Origin: Oscillospiraceae bacterium
GTDB lineage: Bacteria > Bacillota > Clostridia > Oscillospirales > Acutalibacteraceae
Reading direction: 5' to 3'
Assembly (NCBI GenBank): GCA_015066105.1
Contig: SVOY01000001.1
Span: 575,356-639,355, forward strand
Length of the DNA stretch: 64,000 nt
The notes beneath the pieces are model-generated. The model searched no databases and was not told the origin of the DNA. It was given only the letters and a program-made list of their open reading frames with translations. Of the stretch, positions 52,760 to 61,380 are shown piece after piece; within the stretch, counting starts at the first letter, position 1; every line of letters begins with the position of its first letter. The position numbers and the translations under genes were made by a program.

Positions 52760-52990
52760 TTATGCCTTTGCCTGCCACTCTTCTGCTTTCTTTGCAGCCA
52801 TTCTCTTAATGTCTTCCTTGGGGTAGATTGACTCTGCACCGCCGTTTACATAAAGAAAGAACTTGCCGTCAGCAGTTTTGTAAAGACTCTCCTCGTAGCC
52901 GGCAGGGTCGCCGAATTCACCGCAGGTCTTTTTGAGAACAAGCTCTGAAGCTTCTGTGTCATAAGTAACTTTACAAATAATCTTTTTCAT
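52760..52990 (-). CDS. Small conserved-looking protein of unknown function
   Basis: A 76-residue cytoplasmic protein starting MKKIICKVTYDTEASELV. It contains two cysteines and a FFLYVNGGAESIYPKEDI segment, with no signal peptide or membrane helix. The central LYKTADGKFFLYVNGG resembles a beta-hairpin. ATG at 52990 follows AAAGGAG. It is monocistronic with a good terminator. I do not recognise a function. Confidence 0.75.
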   Translation of the reverse strand: MKKIICKVTYDTEASELVLKKTCGEFGDPAGYEESLYKTADGKFFLYVNGGAESIYPKEDIKRMAAKKAEEWQAKA

Positions 52991-53139
52991 TACCGTGATA
53001 CTCCTTTATTCAATAATTTTATGGTTATATTATTGCATAAAACAAGTTAAAATTCAATAGTTTATCAGATTTTCGGCAAGGTGCTGTTTTATTGCATATA
53101 AGCAAAATAATTTTATACAAAATTACTCACAAATATGCC

Positions 53140-53808
53140 TTATTTCTCTCCGTAGGGGCAGACCTTCATACAAATTCCGCACACTGCTCCCCTGCCGATA
53201 TGCTTAAAATGCTCCTTCATATAGGTACTGCACCTTTCAGCATCAAAAATATCCTCGCGCTCACAGTCAGCTGTCCACATTTTTCCGCTGATAGCACCGC
53301 TCGGGCAAGCCTTAACGCAGGCGTTACAGCTCTCGCAAGGAGAAACGGGTACAGTATTTTCAACCTCAAAGGGACAGTCGGTAAACACCGTGCCGAGCCT
53401 TGCACTTGCACCGAATTTACTGTGAAGAAACATCGAGCTTTTGCCGATGGTACCGAGCCCTGAAAGTGCCGCGATTTTCTTATGTGAATATCTGCCCTTG
53501 TAATTCCAACCGTCCTTGTTGATAGATTGGGAGGCGGCAACCGTAATGTAGTTGTATCCCCTTTGCTGAAGAAAAAGACCGGCCTTGAGCAAAAGAGAAT
53601 CAATAAAAGCATTGACGCTTCTGTAATGATTGAAATAAGTGTGAGTAGGCTCGGTGCCGATTTCGTCAACTATTGCCTTTGAAAGTGCAACAACAACGCT
53701 GACTGCAAATCTGCATTCGCCGAAATCACCGTCATCAATACTGCAAAAGCCTACATCGCTTGCGCCCTGTGAAATAAGATATTCCTTTAATTCATCCTGA
53801 ATACTCAT
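53140..53808 (-). CDS. QueG-like 4Fe-4S double-cluster protein, truncated form
   Basis: Iron-sulphur protein of 222 residues resembling the N-terminal and ferredoxin parts of epoxyqueuosine reductase. Two cluster motifs are visible: CESCNACVKACPSGAI (around 165) and CGICMKVCPYG at the extreme C-terminus. ALSGLGTIGKSSM and FGASARLGTVFTD match QueG core segments. Full QueG proteins are about 340-380 residues, so this is shorter and lacks the tail; its substrate may not be tRNA. ATG 53808 follows AAAGGATG, four bases after the murI stop, so they are co-transcribed. Confidence 0.8.
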   Translation of the reverse strand: MSIQDELKEYLISQGASDVGFCSIDDGDFGECRFAVSVVVALSKAIVDEIGTEPTHTYFNHYRSVNAFIDSLLLKAGLFLQQRGYNYITVAASQSINKDGWNYKGRYSHKKIAALSGLGTIGKSSMFLHSKFGASARLGTVFTDCPFEVENTVPVSPCESCNACVKACPSGAISGKMWTADCEREDIFDAERCSTYMKEHFKHIGRGAVCGICMKVCPYGEK

Positions 53809-53812
53809 TTTA

Positions 53813-54586
53813 TCATCCTTTATAAAAAAACATCTGCCTGCAAAGCGGTATTTTACTTTCATCACTGTTGAGAAAGGTAATTTTACCGTCCTGTGCTTCG
53901 TCAGCAAGAAGGTCAATATTTTCAAGCAGCCTTTTGCACTGCCTTGCGGCACCCTTACCGCCCTCAAAAACAAGCACCTCGTCGCCTAAAATCCGCTGAA
54001 TCTGCCGCCTTGCAAAGGGAAAATGGGTACAGCCGAGAACAACGGCATCAACCCTGTTGTCTGCATAAGGTGCAAGTATCCTTTCGAGATAATCAATTTC
54101 CTCTCTGCTGTCAAGCTTGCCGCTTTCAATAAAGCGCACAAGCTCGGGCGCAGGCAGAGGGATGAAGGTTGCCTCACCCTCAAAGCGTTCAACAAGCTTA
54201 AGGTACTTTTTCTCTCTTAACGTCAGCGGAGTTGCAAGCACAAGCACAACGGGCTGCTCCATTGAAAGGGCCGCAGGCTTAACCGCAGGCTCGAGACCTA
54301 TAATGGGAAAATCGGGATATTTTTCACGAAGCCCTGCAGCCGCCGCACTTGTAGCGGTGTTACAGGCAATTACTATTGCCTTTGCGCCCATATCTTTAAG
54401 CATTTCAAAGCCGTCTACCGTAAGCTGACGGATTTCGTCAGTTGACTTGACACCGTAGGGTGCATTTGCCGAATCACCGAAATAAATGTAGTTTTCATTG
54501 GGCATAAGCTTGTAAAGCTTACGAAGCACGGTAATGCCGCCCATACCCGAATCTATAACGGCAATAGGGTCAGATTTTTTATTCAT
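53813..54586 (-). CDS. murI: Glutamate racemase
   Basis: Supplies D-glutamate for peptidoglycan, 257 residues. Both catalytic cysteines are visible: VIACNTATSAA (near residue 77) and VLGCTHFPF (near 187). The start IAVIDSGMGGITVLRKL is typical. ATG 54586 follows GAGG and GGTG. Promoter element at 54613-54621. The QueG-like gene follows. Confidence 0.97.
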   Translation of the reverse strand: MNKKSDPIAVIDSGMGGITVLRKLYKLMPNENYIYFGDSANAPYGVKSTDEIRQLTVDGFEMLKDMGAKAIVIACNTATSAAAAGLREKYPDFPIIGLEPAVKPAALSMEQPVVLVLATPLTLREKKYLKLVERFEGEATFIPLPAPELVRFIESGKLDSREEIDYLERILAPYADNRVDAVVLGCTHFPFARRQIQRILGDEVLVFEGGKGAARQCKRLLENIDLLADEAQDGKITFLNSDESKIPLCRQMFFYKG

Positions 54587-54612
54587 AGCTTTTCACCAAC
54601 CTCAATATGGCT

Positions 54613-54621
54613 ATTATAACA
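54613..54621 (-). promoter_or_regulatory. Extended -10 promoter of murI
   Basis: Minus strand TGTTATAAT, 26 bases before murI; no good -35 at 17 bases (a TTGACG lies only 10 bases upstream). Confidence 0.5.
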
Positions 54622-54631
54622 CATTTTCCGT

Positions 54632-54674
54632 CAAAAAGTCACCGCAGAAACTTAATTTTTACAAGCTTCTGCGG
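54632..54674 (-). terminator. Intrinsic terminator of cysE-cysS
   Basis: 8-bp stem CCGCAGAA/TTCTGCGG (54642-54674), then TGACTTTTTG on the minus strand. Confidence 0.85.
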
Positions 54675-54688
54675 ATTTTTTAAGAATT

Positions 54689-56089
54689 TTATGCTCTGTG
54701 CCACTTAACACCCTGAGGTGTATCCTCAAGCACAATGCCCTGAGCCTTAAGCTCATCTCTTATGCGGTCAGCCTCAGCCCAGTTCTTGTTCTTTCTTGCA
54801 TCGTTTCTCTGCTGAATAAGAGCTTCGATTTCATCGTCAAGGCTTGAGGCGGCCTTGCGGTTGTAGAGAAGACCGAGAACATTCATAAGCTCATCGAATA
54901 TCTTGATTGCATACTCAACAAGTGCCTTTGACTGAACGCCGTCATTTACATTGGTGTTGATATCCTTGACAAGCTCAAATACGGCACCAAGAGCCTCGCC
55001 TGTGTTGAGGTCATCCTCCATAGCTTCAATGAACTTATCCCTTTTGCTGTCAATAAGAGCAATGATTTCGGCATCCTTTTCACCGGCCTCATCCTTTGCA
55101 TTCTTAAGGGCAAAGTCAAGGTTGTCACGGCAGGTGTAAAGTCTTTCAAGTGAAGCCTTGCACTGTGCAATAGCGTCAAAGCTGTAGTTGATGGGGCTTC
55201 TGTACTGGCAGGAAATCATAAGGTAGCGGATGGGCTCATAGCCGTACTGCTGTGCAACATCACGCACCGTAAAGAAGTTGCCGAGTGATTTTGACATTTT
55301 GACCTTGTCAACAGTGATAAAGCCGTTGTGCATCCAATAGTTTGCAAAGGGTGCGCCGTTGCAGCATTCACTCTGTGCAATTTCATTTTCGTGGTGAGGG
55401 AAGATAAGGTCCTGACCGCCGCAATGGATATCGATTGTTTCACCGAGGAATTTGCGCACCATTGCAGAGCACTCAATGTGCCAGCCGGGTCTGCCGTGAC
55501 CCCAGGGTGACTCCCAGTAGGGCTCACCAGGCTTTGCGCTCTTCCAGAGTGCGAAATCCATAGGCTCTTTTTTAACCTCGCCTACATTGATTCGTGCACC
55601 TGCTTCAAGCTCCTCAAGGGGCTGATGTGAAAGCTTGCCGTATTCGTTGAACTTTTTAGTGCTGAAATAAACGTCACCGTTTACCTCGTATGCAAAGCCC
55701 TTTTCAACAAGACCGCTTACAATGCTGATAATTTCATCCATTGTTTCAGTTGCCTTGGGATGTGTTGTAGCCTCACGGATGTTCATACCCTTGGCATCTA
55801 CCCAGAATTCCTCAATGTATTTTTCAGAAATATCCTTGAAGGTTACTCCCTCTTCATTTGCGCGACGGATAATCTTGTCGTCGATATCTGTAAAATTCTG
55901 AACAAAGTTAACCTTGTTTCCTCTGTATTCAAGATAGCGGCGAAGCACATCAAAAACACACAGAGGTCTTGCATTACCGATGTGGATAAAGTTGTAAACA
56001 GTGGGACCGCAGGCGTAAATTTTGAATTCGCCCTCCTTTATAGGCTTAAGCTCCTGCTTTGATCTTGTGAGAGTGTTGAAAACTTTCAT
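54689..56089 (-). CDS. cysS: Cysteinyl-tRNA synthetase
   Basis: Class I synthetase of 466 residues that charges tRNA-Cys. Visible motifs are CGPTVYNFIHIGNARP (HIGH-like HIGN, and the zinc-binding Cys) near residue 28, FPHHENEIAQSE with zinc ligands, and KMSKSLGN (KMSKS). Start overlaps cysE by four bases (ATGA). Both genes are controlled by a tRNA-Cys T-box leader, so uncharged tRNA-Cys should raise both cysteine synthesis and charging. Confidence 0.98.
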   Translation of the reverse strand: MKVFNTLTRSKQELKPIKEGEFKIYACGPTVYNFIHIGNARPLCVFDVLRRYLEYRGNKVNFVQNFTDIDDKIIRRANEEGVTFKDISEKYIEEFWVDAKGMNIREATTHPKATETMDEIISIVSGLVEKGFAYEVNGDVYFSTKKFNEYGKLSHQPLEELEAGARINVGEVKKEPMDFALWKSAKPGEPYWESPWGHGRPGWHIECSAMVRKFLGETIDIHCGGQDLIFPHHENEIAQSECCNGAPFANYWMHNGFITVDKVKMSKSLGNFFTVRDVAQQYGYEPIRYLMISCQYRSPINYSFDAIAQCKASLERLYTCRDNLDFALKNAKDEAGEKDAEIIALIDSKRDKFIEAMEDDLNTGEALGAVFELVKDINTNVNDGVQSKALVEYAIKIFDELMNVLGLLYNRKAASSLDDEIEALIQQRNDARKNKNWAEADRIRDELKAQGIVLEDTPQGVKWHRA

Positions 56090-56724
56090 TGTTTTTCCTC
56101 CAGTTCTTTTATATGTTTTTCTAATTTGTCTATTTTAGCTTTAAGCACACACAGCTCCTGAGCCACAGGGTCGGGAGTGTGGATATGGTCAAGCTTATCA
56201 ACCCTTATGCCGTTGCGTTTTACAACCCTTGCCGGTGAGCCTACGGCCGTTGAATTTTCAGGTATTGCAGAAAGAACAACGGAGCCGGCCGCAACATTTG
56301 AATTATCGCCTATTTTAAAGGGGCCGAGCACCTTTGCACCCGCGCCTACAAGCACATTGTTGCCGAGTGTCGGGTGGCGCTTGCCGTGGTCCTTACCCGT
56401 ACCGCCGAGAGTCACGCCCTGATAAATTGTGCAGTCATCGCCTATAATTGCCGTTTCACCTATTACAACACCGGTTCCGTGGTCAATGAAAAAGCGTCTG
56501 CCAATCTCTGCGCCGGGATGAATTTCAATATTCGTCTTTTTCACTGCGTGCTGAGAAATAGCTCTGGCAAGAAAGTACATTTTATGCTTATGAAACCAAT
56601 GGGCTCTTCTGTACGCTCTTACTGCCTTATAGCCCGGATAAAGCAGCATTATTTCAAGGTTGCTTCTTGCGGCAGGGTCGCGGTCCTTGACGCATTGAAG
56701 GTCCTCTTTCAATCTGTCAAACAT
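56086..56724 (-). CDS. cysE: Serine acetyltransferase
   Basis: Makes O-acetylserine, the first step to cysteine, 212 residues (short form). The left-handed beta-helix repeats (IEIHPGAEIGRRFFIDHGTG, VVIGETAIIGDDCTIYQGVTLGGTG) and the catalytic HGKRHPTLGNNVLVGAGAKVLG are present. A charged coiled-coil-like tail (VLKAKIDKLEKHIKELEEKQ) follows. ATG 56724 follows AGGTGA. It is the first gene after the T-box. Confidence 0.96.
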   Translation of the reverse strand: MFDRLKEDLQCVKDRDPAARSNLEIMLLYPGYKAVRAYRRAHWFHKHKMYFLARAISQHAVKKTNIEIHPGAEIGRRFFIDHGTGVVIGETAIIGDDCTIYQGVTLGGTGKDHGKRHPTLGNNVLVGAGAKVLGPFKIGDNSNVAAGSVVLSAIPENSTAVGSPARVVKRNGIRVDKLDHIHTPDPVAQELCVLKAKIDKLEKHIKELEEKQ

Positions 56725-56740
56725 ATTCTATCACCTAAAT

Positions 56741-57000
56741 ATAAAAAAATAAACCTCTGTACCGAAAAAACTTCGGACAGAGGCGTAAAAACGCGGTTCC
56801 ACTCTGACTTATAACTCAAGCTACATTATATTAGCCTTACCGTTAACGCCGGCCTACGCCCTCGGATACTTGATTTCCCCTCGGGTGCTGACGGGTGCAT
56901 TTCATCACTTCTTCAACGGAACACTTTCACCTTACAGTTCCTCTCTTTGATGAAGGGGTGTGTGATTACTTCTCCCTTTAAACGCATTTGAATATTTGTT
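56741..57000 (-). promoter_or_regulatory. T-box riboswitch (tRNA-Cys specific) upstream of cysE-cysS
   Basis: On the minus strand the conserved T-box sequence AGAGTGGAACCGCG lies at 56792-56805. A terminator hairpin CCTCTGT.../ACAGAGG (56754-56783) followed by TTTATTTTTTTAT comes next. Further upstream is a stem I with an AGAGAGGAAC loop and GGTGAAAG. The specifier loop reads GAAATGCACC, giving codon TGC (56897-56899), which is cysteine. The binding of uncharged tRNA-Cys should favour the antiterminator. This 333-base region holds no protein gene. Confidence 0.93.
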
Positions 57001-57006
57001 TAATAC

Positions 57007-57035
57007 ATTATACACAACGGTTGCGGTTTTGTCAA
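57007..57035 (-). promoter_or_regulatory. Consensus promoter of the cysE-cysS T-box operon
   Basis: Minus strand TTGACA (57030-57035), 17-base spacer, TATAAT (57007-57012), a perfect match. Confidence 0.93.
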
Positions 57036-57057
57036 CAGATTTTTATTGGATATACTA

Positions 57058-58098
57058 TTACGAAATATCAATAGAGCAAATATATTCTAAGCCTTTTTCT
57101 TTCTCTTTTCTCATTATATCCAGAAGATTAACACCGTTGGAAAAGCAAGCATAAAGCGCAGAAAAATCATTAAACAGATATACCTTTTCTTCACAAGGCT
57201 TAAAACCGCTTTCTATAAGGTGTTCAACAGGAATAACACCGTAGCTTTTCCTCAATAGCGGACGAAATACATCGTACATAGCAAGTCTTTTTGTAAATGA
57301 ATAATTTTCAGGGACAGAAATGCTGCTGAAATACATTCCGCTACCCATTTGTTCGGTATACTCCGACTTCCGGAGCTCCGGCTTAACCGAGGAATTATTT
57401 TTCAATAAGCATTCGGATAAATAACCGCCCCACGGATAAGTACGGTAACACTCAAAAGTCTCATCGCTTTCAAGCAGCTCACTGTAGCAGTATTCGTACA
57501 AAAATTCACCCATGCCGAAGCCGTCAAAGTCAATATAAGCCGCAAACAAATCGAAATTTTCAGATATTTCCTTTATAAAATCGTGATAAAGCTTTATAAT
57601 TTCAGAATAATCATATCCCAAAGAATAACAGCTGACGCTTATAATGCATTCAAAAGCGCCGTTTTCATCACAGCTAAGCCTGTTAAAGGTCAAGGAAAAA
57701 TCGTCAACGGGGTTTGTTGTGCATACAAAAAAGCTATCATCAAGCAGATACTCCTTCAAGGCTTGCTTATCAGCCTTTACAAAGGGGCGGGACAGAGAAG
57801 CTTCAAGAAGCTCCTTTCTTAATTTTTTATCAGGTAATATCATACCCGAAACGGTGTATGATACGCCTATGTTATCGGCCGAAACAGCCAACCTTTCAGG
57901 AAATTTCTGACCCTCATTTGTACCGATGGACGCAAAGCAGCAAGCATCACTTACAAGGTTTTTGTTTGCAAAGTCAATTGCTCTGTCAATAATCTGCTGT
58001 GCCTTTTCAGCAGGGCAAGCATTAAAATCCAGAGCAAGAATAAACGAATTGTCGTGTCCGTCTTCTGCGTTTTTAAAATAATTACCACGTAAATTCAC
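57058..58098 (-). CDS. Orphan cytoplasmic protein of unknown function
   Basis: I do not recognise this 346-residue protein. It has no signal peptide or membrane helix and is rich in Phe, Tyr, Ser and Leu, with scattered cysteines. Motif-like patches include DNSFILALDFNACPAEKA near the start and FDLFAAYIDFDGFGMGEF in the middle. It starts with GTG (58098) after AGAAGG. It follows rimO by 21 bases, so it is probably the last gene of the recA-recX-rimO transcript. No terminator is visible before the cysE promoter, so read-through is possible. By eye it is more AT-rich than its neighbours, which may hint at acquisition. Confidence 0.65.
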   Translation of the reverse strand: MNLRGNYFKNAEDGHDNSFILALDFNACPAEKAQQIIDRAIDFANKNLVSDACCFASIGTNEGQKFPERLAVSADNIGVSYTVSGMILPDKKLRKELLEASLSRPFVKADKQALKEYLLDDSFFVCTTNPVDDFSLTFNRLSCDENGAFECIISVSCYSLGYDYSEIIKLYHDFIKEISENFDLFAAYIDFDGFGMGEFLYEYCYSELLESDETFECYRTYPWGGYLSECLLKNNSSVKPELRKSEYTEQMGSGMYFSSISVPENYSFTKRLAMYDVFRPLLRKSYGVIPVEHLIESGFKPCEEKVYLFNDFSALYACFSNGVNLLDIMRKEKEKGLEYICSIDIS

Positions 58099-58119
58099 AG
58101 AAAAAACCTTCTTTTTGAT

Positions 58120-59445
58120 TTATTCAACGACCTCACCTACAAGGTCGCAATCATCAACGCCGAGTACCTTGATTTTCACAAACTGACCCTGTTCAAGCTC
58201 ATCCTCTGTAGAAATAATAACACTTGAATCAATTTCGGGTGCATCCATATAAGTTCTGCCCATATAGAGCATATTGTCCTCGTCAAAGCCGTCAACAACA
58301 GCCGTCATAACCGTACCGACTCTGCTTTCCTGCTTTTCGGAAAAAATTTCATACTGCTGCTGCATTATGATTTCACTTCTGTGAGCCTTGATTTCATCGT
58401 CAAGCTGATTTTCCATTTTTGCCGCAAAGGTACCCTCTTCGGGAGAATAAGCAAAGCAACCGAGACGGTCAAACTTAACATTGTTGATAAAGCGTGAAAG
58501 GGTCTCAAAATTCTCCTCAGTTTCCCCGGGAAAACCTGTAATAAAGGTTGTACGGATAACAACATCGGGGATTTTTGCTCTGATTTTATCAATAAGTGCG
58601 GTGAGGCTTTTTTCATCACCTGTTCTGTTCATACGCTTGAGCACATCACCGTCAGCGTGCTGCAAGGGTAGATCAATATAATTGCAGATTTTATCCTCAC
58701 CCGCAATTACATCAATCAGCTCGTCGGTAAAGCATTCGGGATAGCAGTAAAGAATCCTTATCCATTCGATACCGTCGATTCTGCAAAGCTCCTTAAGAAG
58801 AGTCGGAAGCTTAAGCTCACCGTAAAGGTCAATGCCGTAACGGGTTGTATCCTGGGCAACAACAACAATTTCCTTGATGCCGCTTGCGGCAAGGCTCTTG
58901 GCCTCTTCAATAATATTTTCAATTTCGCGGCTTCTGAATTTACCGCGAATTGAGGGAATTGCACAGTAGGTACAGCAGTTTGAGCAGCCCTCGGCAATTT
59001 TAAGGTAAGCATAATGAGAGGGAGTAGAGAGGATTCTGTCACCCTCAAGAGGCATACAGTATTTTGACGGGAATTCGGCAACCGTTTTGCCGTCGAGCAC
59101 CTTTTTGCAGATTTCGGCAATTTCACCGTTTGCGCCGATGCCTGCAACGGCATCAACCTCGGGAATTTCGTTCAATATTTCCTGCTGATAACGCTCAGCA
59201 AGACAGCCCGTTACAACAACGCCTCTTATAACCCCCTCCTCTTTAAGAGAAACGGCATAAAGAATGTTGTCGATAGCCTCTTTTTTGGCATCATCAATAA
59301 AGCCGCAGGTATTTATTATTACAAGGTCTGCCTCATTAAGGTCACCCGTTATATCAAAGCCGCCCTCAACAAGACGGGATAAAAGCATTTCGCCGTCAAC
59401 CTGGTTTTTTGGACAACCAAGGCCAATCATTGCAATTTTACTCAT
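58120..59445 (-). CDS. rimO: Ribosomal protein S12 methylthiotransferase
   Basis: Radical SAM enzyme that methylthiolates the conserved aspartate of S12, 441 residues. The N-terminal UPF0004 domain has IGLGCPKNQVDGE, INTCGFIDDAK and VTGCLAERY with the second cluster's cysteines. The radical SAM motif GCSNCCTYCAIPS shows the Cys-x3-Cys-x2-Cys pattern, and a TRAM domain ends the protein. CPKN in the first motif separates RimO from MiaB. I chose ATG 59445 because GAGGTG precedes it and it overlaps recX by eight bases. Confidence 0.95.
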   Translation of the reverse strand: MSKIAMIGLGCPKNQVDGEMLLSRLVEGGFDITGDLNEADLVIINTCGFIDDAKKEAIDNILYAVSLKEEGVIRGVVVTGCLAERYQQEILNEIPEVDAVAGIGANGEIAEICKKVLDGKTVAEFPSKYCMPLEGDRILSTPSHYAYLKIAEGCSNCCTYCAIPSIRGKFRSREIENIIEEAKSLAASGIKEIVVVAQDTTRYGIDLYGELKLPTLLKELCRIDGIEWIRILYCYPECFTDELIDVIAGEDKICNYIDLPLQHADGDVLKRMNRTGDEKSLTALIDKIRAKIPDVVIRTTFITGFPGETEENFETLSRFINNVKFDRLGCFAYSPEEGTFAAKMENQLDDEIKAHRSEIIMQQQYEIFSEKQESRVGTVMTAVVDGFDEDNMLYMGRTYMDAPEIDSSVIISTEDELEQGQFVKIKVLGVDDCDLVGEVVE

Positions 59446-60061
59446 CATACACCTCACAGGTAATTTCTTCGTCAATATCTCTGAGAGCATCACGGATTTC
59501 ACCGTAGCTGTAGCCGAGACGCATAAGTGCGTTAAAGGCTTTCTGTCTGCCTTTTTCGTCAGTCATTTTATCAAGATATCTTCTTTTAATTATATCAATC
59601 AGAGTGTTGTTGTCAAATGAAATCTCTTCCAATACATTATATACAGTGTCGCGGTCAACTCCCTTGCGGTAAAGCTCCTGCTCAACCCGCCTTTTTCCGT
59701 AGCCCTTGTGCCTTACAAGCTCAGCAGCATAAAGGCGGCAAAAACGCTCATCGTCAACATAACCGCCGGCTTCAAGCCTTTCAATCGCTGCTTGTGCCCC
59801 CTTGGAATATCCCTTTTCCTTAAGCTTGGTAAAAAGCTCCTTTTTACTGTGGTCGCGCCTTGAAAGCAAGGAAACGGCACAGTTATAAGCGCGACGGACA
59901 TTCACCCTTTCCACAAGGGCGGCATATTCCTCTTCGTCTATTTCCTGCCCGTCAGTAAGATATAAAGAGGCAAAATACATCTCATCGACGGTGAGAGCGT
60001 ACTCACCGTCGATGCTTATGTGTATTTTATCGCCTTTTCCTTTTTTATATGTCAGCTTCAT
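59438..60061 (-). CDS. recX: RecX regulatory protein
   Basis: Helical-repeat modulator of RecA filaments, 207 residues. The sequence carries the three-helix repeats (LLSRRDHSKKELFTKLKEKGY, GYVDDERFCRLYAAELVRHKGYGKRRVEQEL). Its start shares an adenine with the recA stop (TAATG), so it is translationally coupled and co-induced with recA. The N-terminal extension (about 55 residues) is typical of Firmicutes RecX. Confidence 0.95.
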   Translation of the reverse strand: MKLTYKKGKGDKIHISIDGEYALTVDEMYFASLYLTDGQEIDEEEYAALVERVNVRRAYNCAVSLLSRRDHSKKELFTKLKEKGYSKGAQAAIERLEAGGYVDDERFCRLYAAELVRHKGYGKRRVEQELYRKGVDRDTVYNVLEEISFDNNTLIDIIKRRYLDKMTDEKGRQKAFNALMRLGYSYGEIRDALRDIDEEITCEVYDE

Positions 60062-61158
60062 TATTCGTCATCGTCAACGGCAATGTCAATTCTTGCCCTT
60101 AAGCTGCTCGGTGCTCTTTTGGGAGTGACGATTTTTGCTTCCTTGGGTGCCTCAGCAGTTTTTTCAACGGCTTCGCCTGACATAATCTTACGGATTTTTT
60201 CTTCAATCTCTGCCGCAAGTGCTTTTTCTCTTTCAAAAAGCTGCTTTACATTATCTCTGCCCTGGCCGAGACGGGTTTCACCGTAAGAGAACCAGGCACC
60301 GCTTTTGCTGATAACCTCAAACTTAACGCCGAGGTCAACAATTTCACCCACGCGTGAAATGCCCTTGCCGTACATAATATCAAATTCTGCCTCCTTGAAC
60401 GGAGGTGAAACCTTGTTTTTAACAATTTTGGCTCTTGTTCTTGCGCCGATGAATTCATTGCCCGGAGCCTTAAGCTGTTCGGTTTTTCTTACATCAATTC
60501 TGACAGAGGAGTAAAACTTGAGCGCGCGGCCACCGGTTGTAACCTCGGGGTTGCCGTACATTACGCCAACCTTTTCACGAAGCTGGTTGATGAAAATAAC
60601 AAGGGTGTTTGATTTTGCAATAACGCCCGTGAGCTTTCTTAAGGCCTGTGACATAAGCCTTGCGTGCAGACCGACATGACTGTCACCCATTTCGCCTTCT
60701 ATTTCGGCTCTGGGCACAAGGGCCGCAACGGAGTCAACAACTATTACATCAAGTGCGCCTGAGCGTGCAAGTGCCTCTGTAATTGAAAGTGCATCCTCAC
60801 CGTTATCGGGCTGAGAAACAAGCAGTGAATCAACGTCAACACCGAGACCCTTTGCATAAACAGGGTCAAGTGCGTGCTCAGCGTCAATGAAGGCTGCCTC
60901 GCCGCCGGCCTTCTGAGCTTCGGCAATACAGTGGAGAGCAAGCGTTGTTTTACCCGATGATTCGGGGCCGTAGATTTCAACAATTCTTCCCTTGGGAAGT
61001 CCGCCGATACCCGTTGCAAGGTCAAGACCTACAGAGCCCGTTGAAATTGCTTCAACGTTCATTTCCGTATTCTGACCAAGGCGCATAACCGCGCCTTTAC
61101 CGTACTGCTTTTCAATCTGTGCAAGAGCCGCCTTTAATGCACTTTCTTTATCTGCCAT
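60061..61158 (-). CDS. recA: Recombinase RecA
   Basis: Central recombinase and SOS co-protease, 365 residues from ATG 61158 (after GGAGGT); a longer frame at 61224 falls in the promoter. Walker A is [13 protein letters not shown], and the DNA-binding loops [21 protein letters not shown] and [20 protein letters not shown] are in place. The last about 35 residues are variable and basic, then acidic (VDDDE). The LexA box and promoter upstream give SOS induction. recX, rimO and an orphan gene follow in the same direction. Confidence 0.99.
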   Translation of the reverse strand: MADKESALKAALAQIEKQYGKGAVMRLGQNTEMNVEAISTGSVGLDLATGIGGLPKGRIVEIYGPESSGKTTLALHCIAEAQKAGGEAAFIDAEHALDPVYAKGLGVDVDSLLVSQPDNGEDALSITEALARSGALDVIVVDSVAALVPRAEIEGEMGDSHVGLHARLMSQALRKLTGVIAKSNTLVIFINQLREKVGVMYGNPEVTTGGRALKFYSSVRIDVRKTEQLKAPGNEFIGARTRAKIVKNKVSPPFKEAEFDIMYGKGISRVGEIVDLGVKFEVISKSGAWFSYGETRLGQGRDNVKQLFEREKALAAEIEEKIRKIMSGEAVEKTAEAPKEAKIVTPKRAPSSLRARIDIAVDDDE

Positions 61159-61173
61159 AATTTTACCTCCGAG

Positions 61174-61187
61174 CGTACAAATGTTCG
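61174..61187. promoter_or_regulatory. LexA (SOS) box at recA
   Basis: CGTACAAATGTTCG, one change from the palindromic CGAAC-N4-GTTCG, between the -10 and the start codon. It pairs with the dinB box at 5060-5073. Confidence 0.82.
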
Positions 61188-61195
61188 TTAGTTGC

Positions 61196-61224
61196 ATTAT
61201 ACAATATGATAAGAAAAAAATCAA
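61196..61224 (-). promoter_or_regulatory. Sigma-A promoter of recA
   Basis: Minus strand TTGATT (61219-61224), 17-base spacer, TATAAT (61196-61201). Confidence 0.8.
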
Positions 61225-61316
61225 CAGTTTTTTGCAAATATTTTTAAAAATTAACGCTTATAAATTAGCTTTTGCTTTTTATATATAAAAATTTGATAAA
61301 AATCATCATATTTTTA

Positions 61317-61345
61317 TTGACTAAAGCGAAAAAGTGTGTTAAATT
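61317..61345 (+). promoter_or_regulatory. Sigma-A promoter of the amino-acid permease gene
   Basis: TTGACT (61317-61322), 17-base spacer with TGT before TAAATT (61340-61345). Confidence 0.6.
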
Positions 61346-61380
61346 TAATTTATCAATTTTTTGAAAAGGAGAAAAACCAA

